This document shows, one piece after another, positions 35,335 through 47,595 of a stretch of DNA of 64,000 nt. Position 1 is the first letter of the stretch. Each line of letters begins with the position of its first letter. The DNA is from Rhodamnia argentea (taxonomy: Eukaryota; Streptophyta; Magnoliopsida; Myrtales; Myrtaceae), in contig NC_063152.1 in assembly GCF_020921035.1 (NCBI RefSeq), forward strand, positions 9,500,001 through 9,564,000, written 5' to 3'. The notes below the pieces were generated by a model that saw only the letters and a list, made by a program, of their open reading frames with translations, had not been told where the DNA came from and did no database searches. Made by a program: the position numbers and the translations under genes.

Positions 35335-36800
35335 ATGGACTTAGGTGCAGAGTACATCCCAAGATTGCTCATCTCTTTCTATGCTTTTTTGACTGTGTTA
35401 TGTTCACTATAATTTGGAGAAAGTTATCAACAAAGTTTTAGATCTATTGTAATTATGCCTATTCGGTCCGATTTTTTTGTTAAAAAATAGCTTACTCGCT
35501 TAAATTAAGATAGGTAATTCAATAACAAAAAAAATAGCTTTGGAATGTTGGTATCTATTTGGAAATAATAATTGGTAATTTGGAAACAATCAAGTAGAGG
35601 TTACGAAAAAGAAATTTTGGTAATACAAAGTAATGGTAAAGTAATCGTATGAAAGTTGGTTAATTACTCAAATTAATGTTATTAATTTAATATCAGAATT
35701 AGTAGTTTGACATAAAAGTTCATACCTCTAAAACGTTGTTAAATCAGTTACGCAAATAAATGTTTTCAATTTGAAAACAATAGAATAATGATTTTTTTTT
35801 TGTTCAGAACAGTCGAATACATATTGATAAGTCACTCAAATATAAATGGAAACCAATCAAAAAAGTTTTGTCTGTCACTCAAATTAGGGTTAAGTTTGTA
35901 AGTTACTGAAATTATGGTTTATAATTTGATGTAGGAGTTCGTAACTTTAAAAATTTATAAGCTACGAAATTAAAAGTTCATAATCTGATTGGTATGTTCA
36001 TAATCTGAAAACAATAAAAAAATATTGATAAGTCAATCCGATAAGATTTGGTGTCTTCAAATTATTTGGTAACTTAAATTGGGGATGGTTGATAAGTCTT
36101 TCAAATTAAAAATTGGTAGTTCGATATGATAGCAGTTATCGTGCACACATGCTTAATTAAAGAACACAACTTGTGTAAATTGTGTTCCATATCGACAAGA
36201 TTTGTGCTTTTAGTAAAAGTTTGCTTATTCCATGAAAGTTGTGCTAAGAAATTTTCTGATGATGTCACAAATCACGCATAACTACTTTTTTTTCGTTTAG
36301 CCAAAAAGTCATCCCGAATTGGCTAATTCCTTTATCTTCTAGCCAAGATGTCACATTTCAAACTAAAATGGAAATGCACTGACTTTCTCATTTATTTTCA
36401 ATAGGCGCATTGTAGATTTGTTACGTTATCATCATGACTGCAATAACCGAAACATCACTCGATAATATGAAACGTCTAGCAATTGAAATCTATCACATTG
36501 GTGCAACCTTTTCACATGCGCCGTGTCTATAGTAACTTAACTATAGTTGATACCACATGAAAGCTATAGTTGATATACTTAAATCTTTTTTGGTCCCTCG
36601 AGATCTAACCATGCGGAAAGTGAAACAGTGATAGTCATATGTCAGTAGTTTTGTGCATATGGGACACGTGAACATGGACCACATGGAGTTATAATTCAAT
36701 TATTGCATTCACTTTGGCCATTACCTTACATCTGTCATCTTCTCATAATCATGAAAGAGTGTGAAGTAAGGGGGTCAAAGATAATTCTGTCTAATATTTT
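35335..36800. repeat. Segmental duplication block B
   Basis: This is the near-identical counterpart of 27780-29999 downstream of F-box copy 1, with the relic at 28141-28484 and most of the half-foldback missing. Near 36805-36850 it continues into sequence matching 31965-32010. Confidence 0.8.
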
Positions 36801-38500
36801 GAATCCATCTCTTCAGCACCATGTCTCCTTTTTATAATCCTCCACTTCCAACTACTTGTTGGATAGTCTTCACAGGATCACTCTCTAATGAATCCGTTGG
36901 AGGAGATTGTATGAAGAAGATTGAGTAGCCATTGATGGATGAAATCAGAATCTCCGTCGATTTGATTGCCCATGAAAAATAAATCTTGATTTCCATAAGT
37001 AGAGTTTTCCGTAGCTTGTCTTGAGAATGATTGTTAATACATGAAGATATCTTGTTTAAAGATTTGCATCGCAAAACTATCATCATCGTTTTCTAAACTG
37101 GGAAGTCCGAGCTAGATCACTAGCTGTGATGACACATTTAAATGGGATATGAGCATGAACATAGATCCATAAGTAGACTTCACGAATTTGATGATATTCA
37201 ACTTTTGCAGAATCCAACGAATTCAAATGCCTTGACGATATCCACGTCTATGCTCAGTCGAAATCCAGTTAAATTTGGTAATACTTGAGAATTGACCTTC
37301 AATAACATTAGGTAGAAACGAGATGGTCAAGAAACATGCAACCCGCTCTTTTTATTTCAATACTCCGAATCGAAAAGCCCAAAAGGAGTGATGGGCTTCA
37401 AACCTTCTCTACAGCAGAACTTCAAAGCGAAAGACGTAAACATTTGAATCCACAACTAGAATCAAAGGCTCCTAGATTTGGAACACCAGCAGGCAGCATG
37501 ATACTAATTCAATGAATTACTCAACCTGCGAGCATCTAGTACCGATCCTCGAGGTGTTATTTCGACATAGGTCACCTCTAACTATCGTTCGTGATTCTTT
37601 AACTGGCATATAATAACATAGTTATGTTATGTAGAGAACTCATGGCTCACAAGATCACTTGTTGGACCGATATCGGAAAAGAACGTGATGAAATACATTT
37701 ATCCTTATATTTTTGAATAACAGTTGTCTCATGTATAGAGAAAGAACTTTGATCTTTCGTGTTTTCTTAACTAGCTTCGATTTTACTAGGGTTCGGCTAT
37801 ATAGGGTTCTCTTACGTAACCAAGCATTTGGTGCTGACCAGTTTGGCAATTACCACCATTGCTAGAGGAAGAAGACATTAATTCATTTTCATTAATACAT
37901 TTATTTTTGCTTCTACAATTGTCTAACACGAAATGTCTGTGCTCTTTTGTCGGTATTAATGAATAAATTGCTTTGGTAATTAGTAACATGATTGAACCTA
38001 ATTAAGCAAGTTCATGATTGTATTTTAAACAACACTAACCCGCAATTTGAATGTGACTGGAAATAACTGTATAAATTAGAAGGGAAAATGCTAATTAATC
38101 GAGATATTATGACCTTGTGTTATCGGCTAGCAACTTTTTTTGTTACGACAAAGGGAAAAGGAACTAGAATTCTTTATTTGATAAAGTTCGCAATTCTATC
38201 GATGGACATGCGTCAGTTGATAACTCCGAACAACCGCGCAATCTAATAACTCTATTTTATCTCCCACGTATTTCAATTTCCGAATTTGAATTTTGTCTAT
38301 CTTACAAACAACTTTACAAAGAGAATTCAAATTTTGCAGACACTTCTTTCTCCCCACATATACATGTATAAGTTTGTTTATATTTTGCGAGTAACTTCTT
38401 TCCATTAACTAGCTATCAAATATTTCAAAAGAAGGTCGTTTCCTTTTGCATACGTGCAACCTGTGTGCATCTCATCTAGAACAGCCATGCCACATAAGAC
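36801..38500. other. Spacer with duplicated remnants
   Basis: The segment 37290-37500 resembles 63020-63220, and 37680-38360 resembles 32100-32880. A minus-strand open stretch at 36832-37086 (84 codons) has no recognisable domain. I see no supported gene. Confidence 0.45.
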
Positions 38501-38750
38501 AATCAACGTTCAAATCAGCGATTTTTGGCCAAAATTAACCGGATTAAAGTAATCAATATAAATACAAAAGATTTAGGATTAAATTGACACAAATGCAAAA
38601 GGTTTAGAATTGAATTGACACCAATAAAAGGTTTAGGACTTAATTGGTATGAATGCAAAATGTTTAGGATTAAATTAGCATAAAAAAAAAAGGTTTCGGT
38701 TTTCATTGGTACTAATGCAATAGGTTTAGGACTTTTTTGACACTTCTCCC
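38485..38750. repeat. Tandem about 33-base repeats, half of a foldback
   Basis: About six imperfect units of the type aaaggtttaggattaaattgacac follow the phrase cgatttttggccaaaattaacc. This is the right-arm plan of the GC-core foldbacks, and similar text occurs at 23380-23530. The left arm is not present. Confidence 0.6.
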
Positions 38751-39594
38751 TATGTTCATGACAACTCTAAGTTCATGCCATAGAGCCCGTTCCAATTATC
38801 CAAGACGAATTCATAACATGCCACTCAAATCTAGGGTTTATTTTTTTTCTTATTAGGGTTCGTCTGTAGAGGGATTTTTTTATGTAACCAAGCATTTGAT
38901 GACGACCAGTTTGGCAATTATCACCATCGTTAGAGGGAGAAGACATTAATTTTTTTTTCATAGTACATTTAGTTTTTATTTTTTTTATGATTTTCTCACA
39001 AGGAAAGTCTGATCACCGATCTCTTTTACTGGCATTAATAGATTAATTAATTTTTGTAATAACTAATAAAATTGAACCTAATTGAGAAAATTTTTTGTTA
39101 TGACCAAGGTTTGTTCTTTGGTCTAACAATTCTTTACTTGAAAAGTTCACAATTCTATCAATGGACACGTTCGTAATTTGATAATTTTGGATAAGTGCAT
39201 AATCCGATAACCCTATTTTATCTCTCGCGCAACTCGATTTTAAAATTTAAATCTTATCTATCTTATAAACAACTTTACAAAGAGACCTCAAATTTTGCAG
39301 GAATGCTAATAACTTCTTTCCATTAATTAGCAACCCAAAATTTCGTAATAAGGTCGCATTGCAAAACCTTTACATATCAATCTTTTGCATACACACAACA
39401 TGTGTGCACCATAGCTAGTAACCATAGATAAATAGAAAAAAAAAAAAAAGAAATTCTTGATGCGCAATAATTTCAAAAAAACAAATTGTGCCTGTATGCA
39501 ATAAGAAAATGTAAATTGCACTGAATTATTCTTAATTAGTTTTGGTATAGTGAAGGAAATAAAAATAATAAAAAGGCATGAAACAATAGTAAAA

Positions 39595-40438
39595 ATTAAG
39601 GGTGAGCGTGGATTCAAGATAGAACTTGGTACTGGAGAGCCGAACCTGCGGTTCTCGATCCGATTCCCGATTCCGGTAAATCGGGGTCCGGTTCGTGACA
39701 GAGATTTGGTACCCACTGATTGGTTTTACTTTAACAGAGGACTAATTTAGATTGGAGGGGGTTCAGCCTTCAATTTGACATGAAAAAGAACCAGCCTTCC
39801 ATTATTTGTTTTTGAAGTTGTCCAGAAGAGACTTTCTGGCCTCACAATATCTTTTGTATTTTGAAGTTAAGAAGCAAGACGTGAACAGGCTGTGCGTAAG
39901 TGACTAAGTTTTTCTTTTAAATTCTGTTTTTCTCGTCCAATGTGCTATCGCAATGTGCTTATCTTCACTTGGTGAATAAAAGACTGCATGTCAAGGGCTC
40001 CAACCATTAAAATCTGCTTAATGGAATTGTGGTTCTTTGAAGTTTGTCCTTTCAGAAGAGCTCTAAAATTTTCTGAAGGTATCTCCATTTTTGTTGGCAT
40101 AAAGCCTTAATAAAAGCATTACTCAATTAAAGCTAGTCAGGAAAGAAATAAAGCTTTTGCCCTTGTTTGTGCACGTATAATCCAATGTCATACAGACTGC
40201 AAACTGGATCTTTGTAGGTAATGTAGGGTGGGTTTATCATATGGTGGAGTTGGAGAGTTAGGAAAATTGATATCTTCCGTTTTAATGCAGTAGGAGTTAA
40301 TATTGGCAGGCTCTTGGGTACCCTAAAACTGGACTCCACAGTGTTAGGTTCTAAGTTCCAAAAAATGAGGAACCTGTTCTAGCGGGTAGGTTCTAGATTC
40401 CAGTTAGAATCTATCCGGAACTTGGAACATGTCACCCC
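39595..40438. mobile_element. hAT-like foldback element with 8-bp target duplication
   Basis: The left end (attaagggtgagcgtgg) and the inverse of the right end (ggggtgacatgttccaag) are related inverted repeats. The 8 bases tagtaaaa flank both ends (39587-39594 and 40439-40446). The same flanks without the insert occur at 32930-32970 (aaagtaagtttttagaggctcc). The element contains phrases such as cggttctcgatccgattccc and encodes no transposase. It is about 844 bp and non-autonomous. Confidence 0.8.
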
Positions 40439-40543
40439 TAGTAAAAGTAAGTGTTTAGAGGCTCCTAGAAAGCAATCATATATTCAGTTTTTGTTTCAAA
40501 GAAACTATTTAAAGAAAAAAAAGTGCTATATATAGAGAAAAAT

Positions 40544-40980
40544 GGTTAATATCATGAAAAAAAAAACTTTTATAAGTGTGATAAATTTAACGCAAACTAA
40601 TATTTTAACGACAAAAAACCTAAACTTATATAATTATGACAAATTTACCTCAAATTAATTTTTTGACCACCAAAAATGCTAAACTGCTATACATCGTGAT
40701 AAATTTACCCTCCATTGGTCCCATGAAATTGGATTAATATCACGTAAAACTCCAAATTAGTAGGCCTGTGACAAACCGAGGGTAAAAGCCCCAAATCGAT
40801 ACACTTGTCAATTATCACGTGTCATCAAACTTAGCAATTTACCAGTAAAATTTAACACAAAACTAATGGGGATTACGTTTGTGGCATGTGTACCACTTTG
40901 GAATTTTTAGTGATAAAAAATTAGGTTTAAGTAAATTTATTACAAGCGTACTAGTTTAAGAATTTTCATGGTATTGACTA
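40544..40980. mobile_element. Foldback element, taaatttaccc family, copy 3
   Basis: The left end ggttaatatcatgaaaa pairs with the right end ttttcatggtattgact. The interior consists of repeated units such as gtgataaatttaccctcc and complements. It belongs with 23555-23994 and 30518-30897. No clean target duplication was found. Confidence 0.65.
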
Positions 40981-41059
40981 TATTATAGGTTATAGATGCT
41001 TATGCAAAATATATTGAGTGTTTTTCCCCTCAAATCACGAATTAGGATTCAAATTAGAG

Positions 41060-41177
41060 ATAGTGTACAAATGATATATGAAATCTGATTTGTGTGGATT
41101 TGGGTGATCTGATTTGCCTGTGTAGGTCAATCCACCAACACCTTCATAAACCCTCCAAGTCCCCTCAAATTCCATCC
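41060..41177 (+). promoter_or_regulatory. Conserved upstream module of F-box copies
   Basis: About 120 bases before the ATG, including aaatctgatttgtgtggat, tcaatccaccaacaccttc and ccctcaaattccat, are shared with 45455-45583 (copy 4) and 25360-25467 (copy 1). Copy 2 lacks them. The conservation suggests a 5' UTR or core promoter inherited from the ancestral gene. Confidence 0.55.
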
Positions 41178-43010
41178 ATGGCGGCAGGGAGATGGCGGCT
41201 GCTGCTTTCTCCACCAACGGCGGAGGAGGAGGAGGAGATCGATCACATCAGCCACTTGCCCGACGCAATAATCCACCACATCTTCTCCTTCTTGCCCTTC
41301 AAAGATCTGGTGAAGACCAGCGTGCTGTCCAAGCAATGGCGTTCCGCTTGGACCTCCACTCCGTACATCGATCTCTCAGCCCCTTCAAAGAGATTCGTTC
41401 CTTCGATCAGCAGAGCGCTGAGTCTCTGCACAGCTGCTAAGATAGAAAAGTTCCATCTTGATGCTGCTGTGTCTGGATTACACATTCCCACCGAACCCGA
41501 TCGGTGGTTTGGCTTTGCCGTGGCACGCAAAGTGGAAGACGCCTCGTTGGTCTTTCGACGCTGTTATGGTGATGTGCCTCGAATCTTGTATGAATGCGCG
41601 TCGCTGGTGAGCTTGCGAGTGTCTAATTGTCGTTTTGCACGGGATATTACAATCCACTGGCCTTCACTTAAGAAACTGTGCATTGACGACCTTTTCTTGG
41701 AGAAGGATCAGATTATGAAAATCTTGAGCGGGTGCCCTCGTCTTGAGTCTCTTACCTTGGGTGTCTTGCCCCTCCCAGGCGACCTCCGGATTGATTCGAG
41801 ATCTCTAAGAGAGTTGGGGATTGAATTCTTTTATATACATTCGCACGATGTTTCGCTTGAGATTTCGGCTCCAAATCTGCTTTCATTGCGCCTATCAGGC
41901 CTATTTGTCCTCACAGGCTTCGGACTAAATACAGCATCTTCATTAGCAGAGGCAGAGTTGAACTTTGACAGGCCAACTGATTTTCGTGGCTGCTTTCCTG
42001 ACCGGTTGAAGTTCCTTCTTGAGCAGCTGCAACACGTCGCGAAAATCACAATCGGAAGCTGGTGCCTTGAGGTGTGAGCGAGTTTATCTTTGTTTGCTCT
42101 TTCTTCCTTTTCGGTGGGAAAAGATACATATGTTATATCAAGACCATAGAAAGTAAAGCGATTGTCATATCTTGTTACGTTACTCGGTTCACAATTTGAG
42201 TTGTTTTCAGGTTCTGTCAGCTGCGAATGTAAAGGGAACGTCATCTCTATCATCGAGATGGCGCGATATCACAGTGCATACTACAGTTTGTAAACGCGAT
42301 CTTCTGGGGATGGCGTACTTGCTGCGGAGTTCTCCATTCCTGGAGAGGCTAGTCATATGGAATTCAAAATCCAACACGTTCATGGTAAAAATCTATCTTT
42401 GATTCTGGGGATAGTCACATATATGCTTTCGACAGTTACCCTCAGATCACTTTCGATAGTTAGTCTCTTGTTGCCACTTACGCTTTACACACATTTGAAT
42501 TTAGTCACATAAACAAATTGGTAGAACTTATAATCTGTTGTACTAGTTCTTCTGAGAAGCTTATCTGGTTTTCCATTGTTTTTTTGCACTTAAATGTCAC
42601 TGCTAGGTTATTGCTTCTTCTAATTGGCTCTGAAAAAGCCGTTACAGGATTTTCCGAAGTACCATGACTTTGATGAAAGGCAATTCTGGCACTCGCAAAA
42701 GGAGTTCTATTGTGTGGCAAATCACCTTAAAAGGGTTGGAATTGTCGGGTTCGAATTTGACAGTAAGAAAGCAAAACTTTTGCGTGCCTTGGTTAAGTTT
42801 CTTCTCGAGGAGACGGTTGGATTGGAGAAGATGATAATCGATGCCGGACTAAGGAAGTGGCGTCGAGGAGTACCCATTGACTCTCTATATCTGATTCAGC
42901 TGCAAGAACTCACTCGGAGAGTTTCTAAAAATGCTAAAGTCATAGTCAATTATCGTTTCAATAAATTCCCTTATGAGTCATGCAAGCCTAAGCAAAATCA
43001 TAGTCACTAG
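41178..43010 (+). CDS. F-box/LRR/FBD protein, copy 3 (intact)
   Basis: Exons 41178-42071, 42211-42384 and 42648-43010 join in phase and give 476 aa. I chose the ATG at 41178 (MAAGRWRLLLSPPTAEEEEE), which lies at the position used by copy 4. The F-box starts near residue 26 (ISHLPDAIIHHIFSFLPFKDLV). LRR-type strands follow (SLVSLRVSNCRF, CPRLESLTLGVL), and a C-terminal FBD-like region (LLEETVGLEKMIIDAGLRK). It is the expected substrate adaptor of an SCF ubiquitin ligase. Exon 3 uses the acceptor gttacag|gattttcc; in copy 4 the exon begins 15 coding bases earlier (ttcaagaacaag), so a deletion has moved the splice acceptor here. No internal stops were found. Confidence 0.86.
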
Positions 43011-43660
43011 TATGGAAATAAAATTGGTTGTTTCTTTTTATGCAACTTTTGACGGTGTGCGAATAAATTGGGTTTGACAAAAAGCTTTGATGATCCATTC
43101 ATTTTGAGCTTTTTGAGTTTGGGATTTCCTTTGAATTCATGAACAATCTTTCCTTTGAAATCCCTAGTTTTCCATTACATTTCGAGTAGTTTTTGGTACA
43201 ATTTCGCAGACCGATTGATGGAACCAAATGGCAAGACCACTATATATGTTCATTAGGTTGTGAAAATTATTTACTTGGCCTCTAAGGACAAGTTCAACTT
43301 TCCTTTCTTCTTGGGTAAATGCCCGAGTTCATATGTGAATTCAACTATTTCTTTAGCATAAGCAACATGTGATGGGCCCAAGCGGTACTATTTATATTAT
43401 ATGACAGTTGACATTGCCATGAAAGGCACATGCAAATCTCCACGCGTAATAGAAAGAATGCATATGGGGATTTTAATCTCAAACTTTTTCCATTAATTAG
43501 CATAAAATATCCTTTACACATTATATTCTCATAGTACTAATTGTGAGCTAAAGTCCTGTCCTATTACATATAATTAAGGGTTGAGATGAGAGAATACTTG
43601 CTCTTGTGTTAGTGGCACTTCACTTTTCCTTGTACCTGCCACATGGCAAGGCACTATGAT
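43011..43660. repeat. Duplicated 3' flank of F-box copy 3
   Basis: The stretch matches 47595-48200 (after copy 4) and 58440-59100 (after copy 5), with phrases such as ttgacattgccatgaaaggc and gagagaatacttgctcttgtgtt. No gene was seen. Confidence 0.7.
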
Positions 43661-44130
43661 TTGAAGTGCTCAAATCGTCTCAAAGAAGGACCTAGTTAAA
43701 GGGCATTTTCGTCCTTTACTTTTTTGATTTTTTTCTATTTTTCTGTTTTCCTTTTCTTTGTTATTTTTTTTTATTTTTCCTCTCCCCTCCCTCAGCCATT
43801 ACCGACGTCGGGCGAGGGCTCACCTCGCCGGCGTTGACAAGGGTCTCCAGATCCAATGAGGGTGGCCCTCGCCCAACAGTGGTAATGGCCGAGGGAGGGG
43901 AGAGGGAAAAACTAAAAATGAAAAATAAAAAAAGAAAAGTAACGGAAAAGTGAAAAACTAGAAAAATAAAAATAAAAAAATTCAAAAGAATAAAGGACGC
44001 AAATATCCTTTGGCTAGGCACTTTTTTGAAATAATGAGGATACTTCATCACGCTATTTGAAATAATATCTACTCCGAATTCTTATTTGAGAAAATTATGC
44101 ACTTCAGGCTATTATTTGGAATTATCCCTT
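43661..44130. mobile_element. Foldback element with GC-rich core
   Basis: The arms gggcattttcgtccttta and taaaggacgcaaatatcc pair, as do the A/T-rich sequences inside them. The core is GC-rich (cgggcgagggctcacctcgc). The paralogous flanks at 48190-48290 and 61850-61950 lack the insert, which places the ends near 43661 and 44130. The exact termini are uncertain. Confidence 0.6.
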
Positions 44131-44399
44131 ATCCATTTATAATCTCCTACCTTTTATCTTAATTTAAATTTCAAAAAGTGGATAAAGAAAAAGTTTATAA
44201 CAAAAGAAAATTTTCTTGAGTTTAAAATGTGAAAAATTGGATAAAGTAGAGAAAGTGTCTTCAAATATATATTGAAAACCCTTTAAGCGGTGTACAGTGA
44301 AATAGGTATGTTCTGTAGAGAACTAATGGCTCAAAAGGTTGTTATTCATGTTCAAGCCTGTTGTGGCGGACCAATATCGAAAAAGAATGTAATTGGAAC

Positions 44400-45175
44400 T
44401 GTTTTGCCGGGAATTTTTCCATGACAAAATATCTTTTACCAAAATTCTGTCTTTAGCTTTTAAATGTGATAAAAGGTCCTGTGAAGGTCTTGGACAGTCA
44501 GAAAATCAACACGTGAAGTTTGCAAAGATTCCAATAGAATTACACAAATGTTATCTTGTCCAGAGTTTAACTTGATGCTGAGATTTCGTAAGTACAGCTA
44601 GAGGGGAATCGATATAGATGAAAAAGTAATGAAATTACACAAATATAGACCAAACCAGAGTTTAACTCGAGGGCTTGGCTTAGCGGGCACAAATTATCAC
44701 AAGAAATGATGAACCAACGCACCCAAAACATTGTCAGAGTTTAACTCGAAGATAACGCATTGATCACTCTTCGATAATACATTAGAGCTTGACTCGATGG
44801 CAGTATCGAGGATAAAGATAAATGCCGGAGTTTGGCTCGACGACGAGAACCTGAAAGCTACAACTAAGGAAAGTAAAATATAATATGATAAAGATAAGAT
44901 AAATTTATTGATTTGCTCGAGGGCCTCCTCTGCAGTCACCCCGATGGTATTTATAATAGTTGGAATGGTAACTACTCTTCAGCGGTTGTAGTTCTAGCAC
45001 GCCAAATGCTGCCGCGTTCTTCAGCTTATTCAAATCCTTTTGACCCAGTCTTCAAGTAGGTATTTTTAACTTCAAATCACTGATGATATTGGCGCCCTTC
45101 TTCAAACCTTTTGTCAAGGTCAGTCGTGTCCACCCTTTTCCACTTCTTGGGGCCTTTAGGTCATAAATCCCGACC
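44400..45175. mobile_element. Unassigned insertion, possibly retroelement-derived
   Basis: The flanks resemble 63440-63480 on the left and 37830-37880 on the right, but this block has no counterpart elsewhere in the window. It contains repeated agtttaactcga phrases (44555-44835) and a segment that looks like an LTR transcript region (gatggtatttataatagttgg). No coding domain or target duplication was found. Confidence 0.35.
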
Positions 45176-45583
45176 GGTTGCAATTATCACCGTGGTGGAA
45201 CAAGACATTAATCTGTATTCCTTAATACGTTTAGTTCTTATTTATTATGATTTTCTCCCTCCGAAAGTCTGATCTCTTTTACTGGCGTTAATAAATTAGT
45301 TACTGTTTGCAATAAGTAATGTAATTGAACCTAATTGAGAAATTTTTTTGATGACAATGGGTAACAGGAACTACAATTCCTTACTAAAAAGCGTTCTTCA
45401 ACTTCATATATCACCAAATCTCCCCCGTTATTTTTCTTACGACCAAGCTATAATGCTCAGAATCAGACAATAATATTCGAAATCTGATTCGTGTGGATCT
45501 CCGAGGATCTGATTTGGCTTTCTACGTCAACCCCACCAACACCTCCTTCATAAAAACCCTCCGAGTCCCTCAAAATCCGTTTC

Positions 45584-47595
45584 ATGGCCGGCAGACCGCC
45601 TCGTCTGATTTCTCCGCCAGAGGCGGAGGAAGCCGATCGCATCAGCCACCTGCCCGACGCCATGATCCACCACATCTTCTCCTTCTTGCCCTTCAAAGAC
45701 GTGGTCAAGACCAGCGCGTTGTCCAAGCAATGGCGTTGCGCTTGGACCTCCACTCCGTACATCCATCTCTCTCTCCCCTCAAAGCGTCTCCTTCGTCCGA
45801 TCGGCAAAGCACTGAGTCTCTGCACAGCTACTCAGATAGAAAAGTTCCACCTCGATGCTACTAAGAGCGAAGTCTATATCTTCATTCACCCGTGGATTCA
45901 ATTGGCCGTGGCGCGCAAAGTTAAAGACGCTTCGTTGTTCTTTGGAGACTACAACGATGAAAGGGTACTGAGATTATTGTGCAATTGCGCATCGCTCGTG
46001 AACTTGCGAATGTCTAACTGTCTTTTCTCATGGGATGTTACCATCAACTGGCCTTCACTTAAGAAATTGTGCCTTCACCACGTTCTCTTGGATAACCTTG
46101 CGATTATGAAAATCTTGAGCGGGTGCCCTACTCTGGAATCTCTCACGCTACGTCTGCATCTCGTGCCCTTCCACCACGACGTCCAGATTGATTCAAGATC
46201 TCTAAGAGAGTTGGTGATTGAATCCGGTCGTACAGTGTCGCTCGACGTTTCAGCTCCGAATCTGCTTTCATTGCGTCTGTCTGTCGGGCGCATTTGTCCT
46301 AAGAGGGTTTAGACTAAATGGAGCATCTTCATTGGCAGAGGCAGAGTTGAACTTTGACAAGCCAACTGATTTTCTTGGCTGCTTTTCTGACCGGTTGAAG
46401 TTCCTTCTTGAGCAGCTGCAACATGTCGCGAAAATCACAATCGGAAGCTGGTGCCTCAAGGTGCGAGTTTATTTTGTTTGGTTAGATTCAAATATTTTTG
46501 AATACAAAAGCAAAGGCTGCTGCCGCATTCCTTCTTGTCCTGTAAGCCGGTACCGATCCATTTCGCACTCGAAGCTTTGAATCTTGGTAGAAATAGAAAG
46601 TACAGCAACGTCATATCTTGTTCTGTTACTTGGTTCACAATTTAAGTTGTTTTTAGGTTCTAGCAGCTGCAAAGGCAAATGGAACGCCGCACCTATCATC
46701 GAGATGGCGCAGTATCATAGTGTATCCTACAATTTGTAAACGCGGCCTTCTGGGGTTGGCATACTTGCTGCAGAGTTCTCCGCTCCTGGAAAGGCTAGTC
46801 ATATGCGATCCAAAATCCAACGAATTAACGGTACTAATCTATCTTTTAGTTCTGAACATAGTTACATGTATGCTTTCAGCAGTCAGCCTCATATCATCTG
46901 GGTTCGGGCTTCTAACCAGGGAGCTGCTGAAGTACTTGCCATTTATGTTTTGAACTCGTCTGCATTTGCTTGCATAAAATGAATTGGTGTATGAAAAAGC
47001 TGGGTATGTTTGGACAAAAGTTGACCGTTCTGTAGCAAAGAAAGTGATCATTAATTCATTTTGGGTCTGTCAGAACTTATAATTTGTTCTTAATGTCACT
47101 GCTAGGATATTTCTTTTCTTAATTAGCTCTGAAAAAGCTACTGTTAACGTGTGTTTTCAGTTCAAGAACAAGGATTTGCCGAAGCTCTGTGACTTTGATG
47201 AAAAGCAATTTCGGTAGTCACAAAAGGAGTTCCATTATTTGGCAAATCATCTTTAAAAGGTTGAAATTGCCAGATTCGAATTTGACAATGAAAAATCAAA
47301 TCTTTTGCTTGCTCTGGCTAAATTTCTTCTCGAGGAGGCAATTGGATTGGAGAAGATGACAATCGATGCTGAATTAAGGATGTCGCATCGACGAAGACTC
47401 ATCAACCCTCATTATCTTTGGGATTTCCACGACGTGATTCAGCTTCAAGAAGGCTATCAGAGAGCCTCCCAAAATGCTGAAGTTATAGTCAATTATCATT
47501 TCAATGGACTCTCTTATGAGTTATGCAAGCTCGGGCAAAATCACAAGCACTGGTTTGGCAATACAATTGATCGTCTCTTTTTGCGCCACTTTTGA
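45584..47595 (+). pseudogene. F-box/LRR/FBD protein gene, copy 4 (frameshifted and stopped)
   Basis: The exons correspond to 45584-46460, 46657-46830 and 47161-47595. The F-box (ISHLPDAMIHHIFSFLPFKDVV) and LRR part are intact up to about residue 230. A 4-base tandem duplication (gtctgtctgtc, 46275-46285) then shifts the frame; without it the reading would follow copy 3. Exon 3 carries TAG at 47214-47216 and a second stop near 47252. Translation would end after 242 aa, keeping the F-box but losing the FBD-like end. The upstream module shared with copy 3 is retained, so it may still be transcribed. Confidence 0.85.

Noticed and set aside
36832-37086. 84-codon minus-strand open frame
   Set aside because: No domain was recognised and no splice-supported extension was found, so it is left as non-coding.
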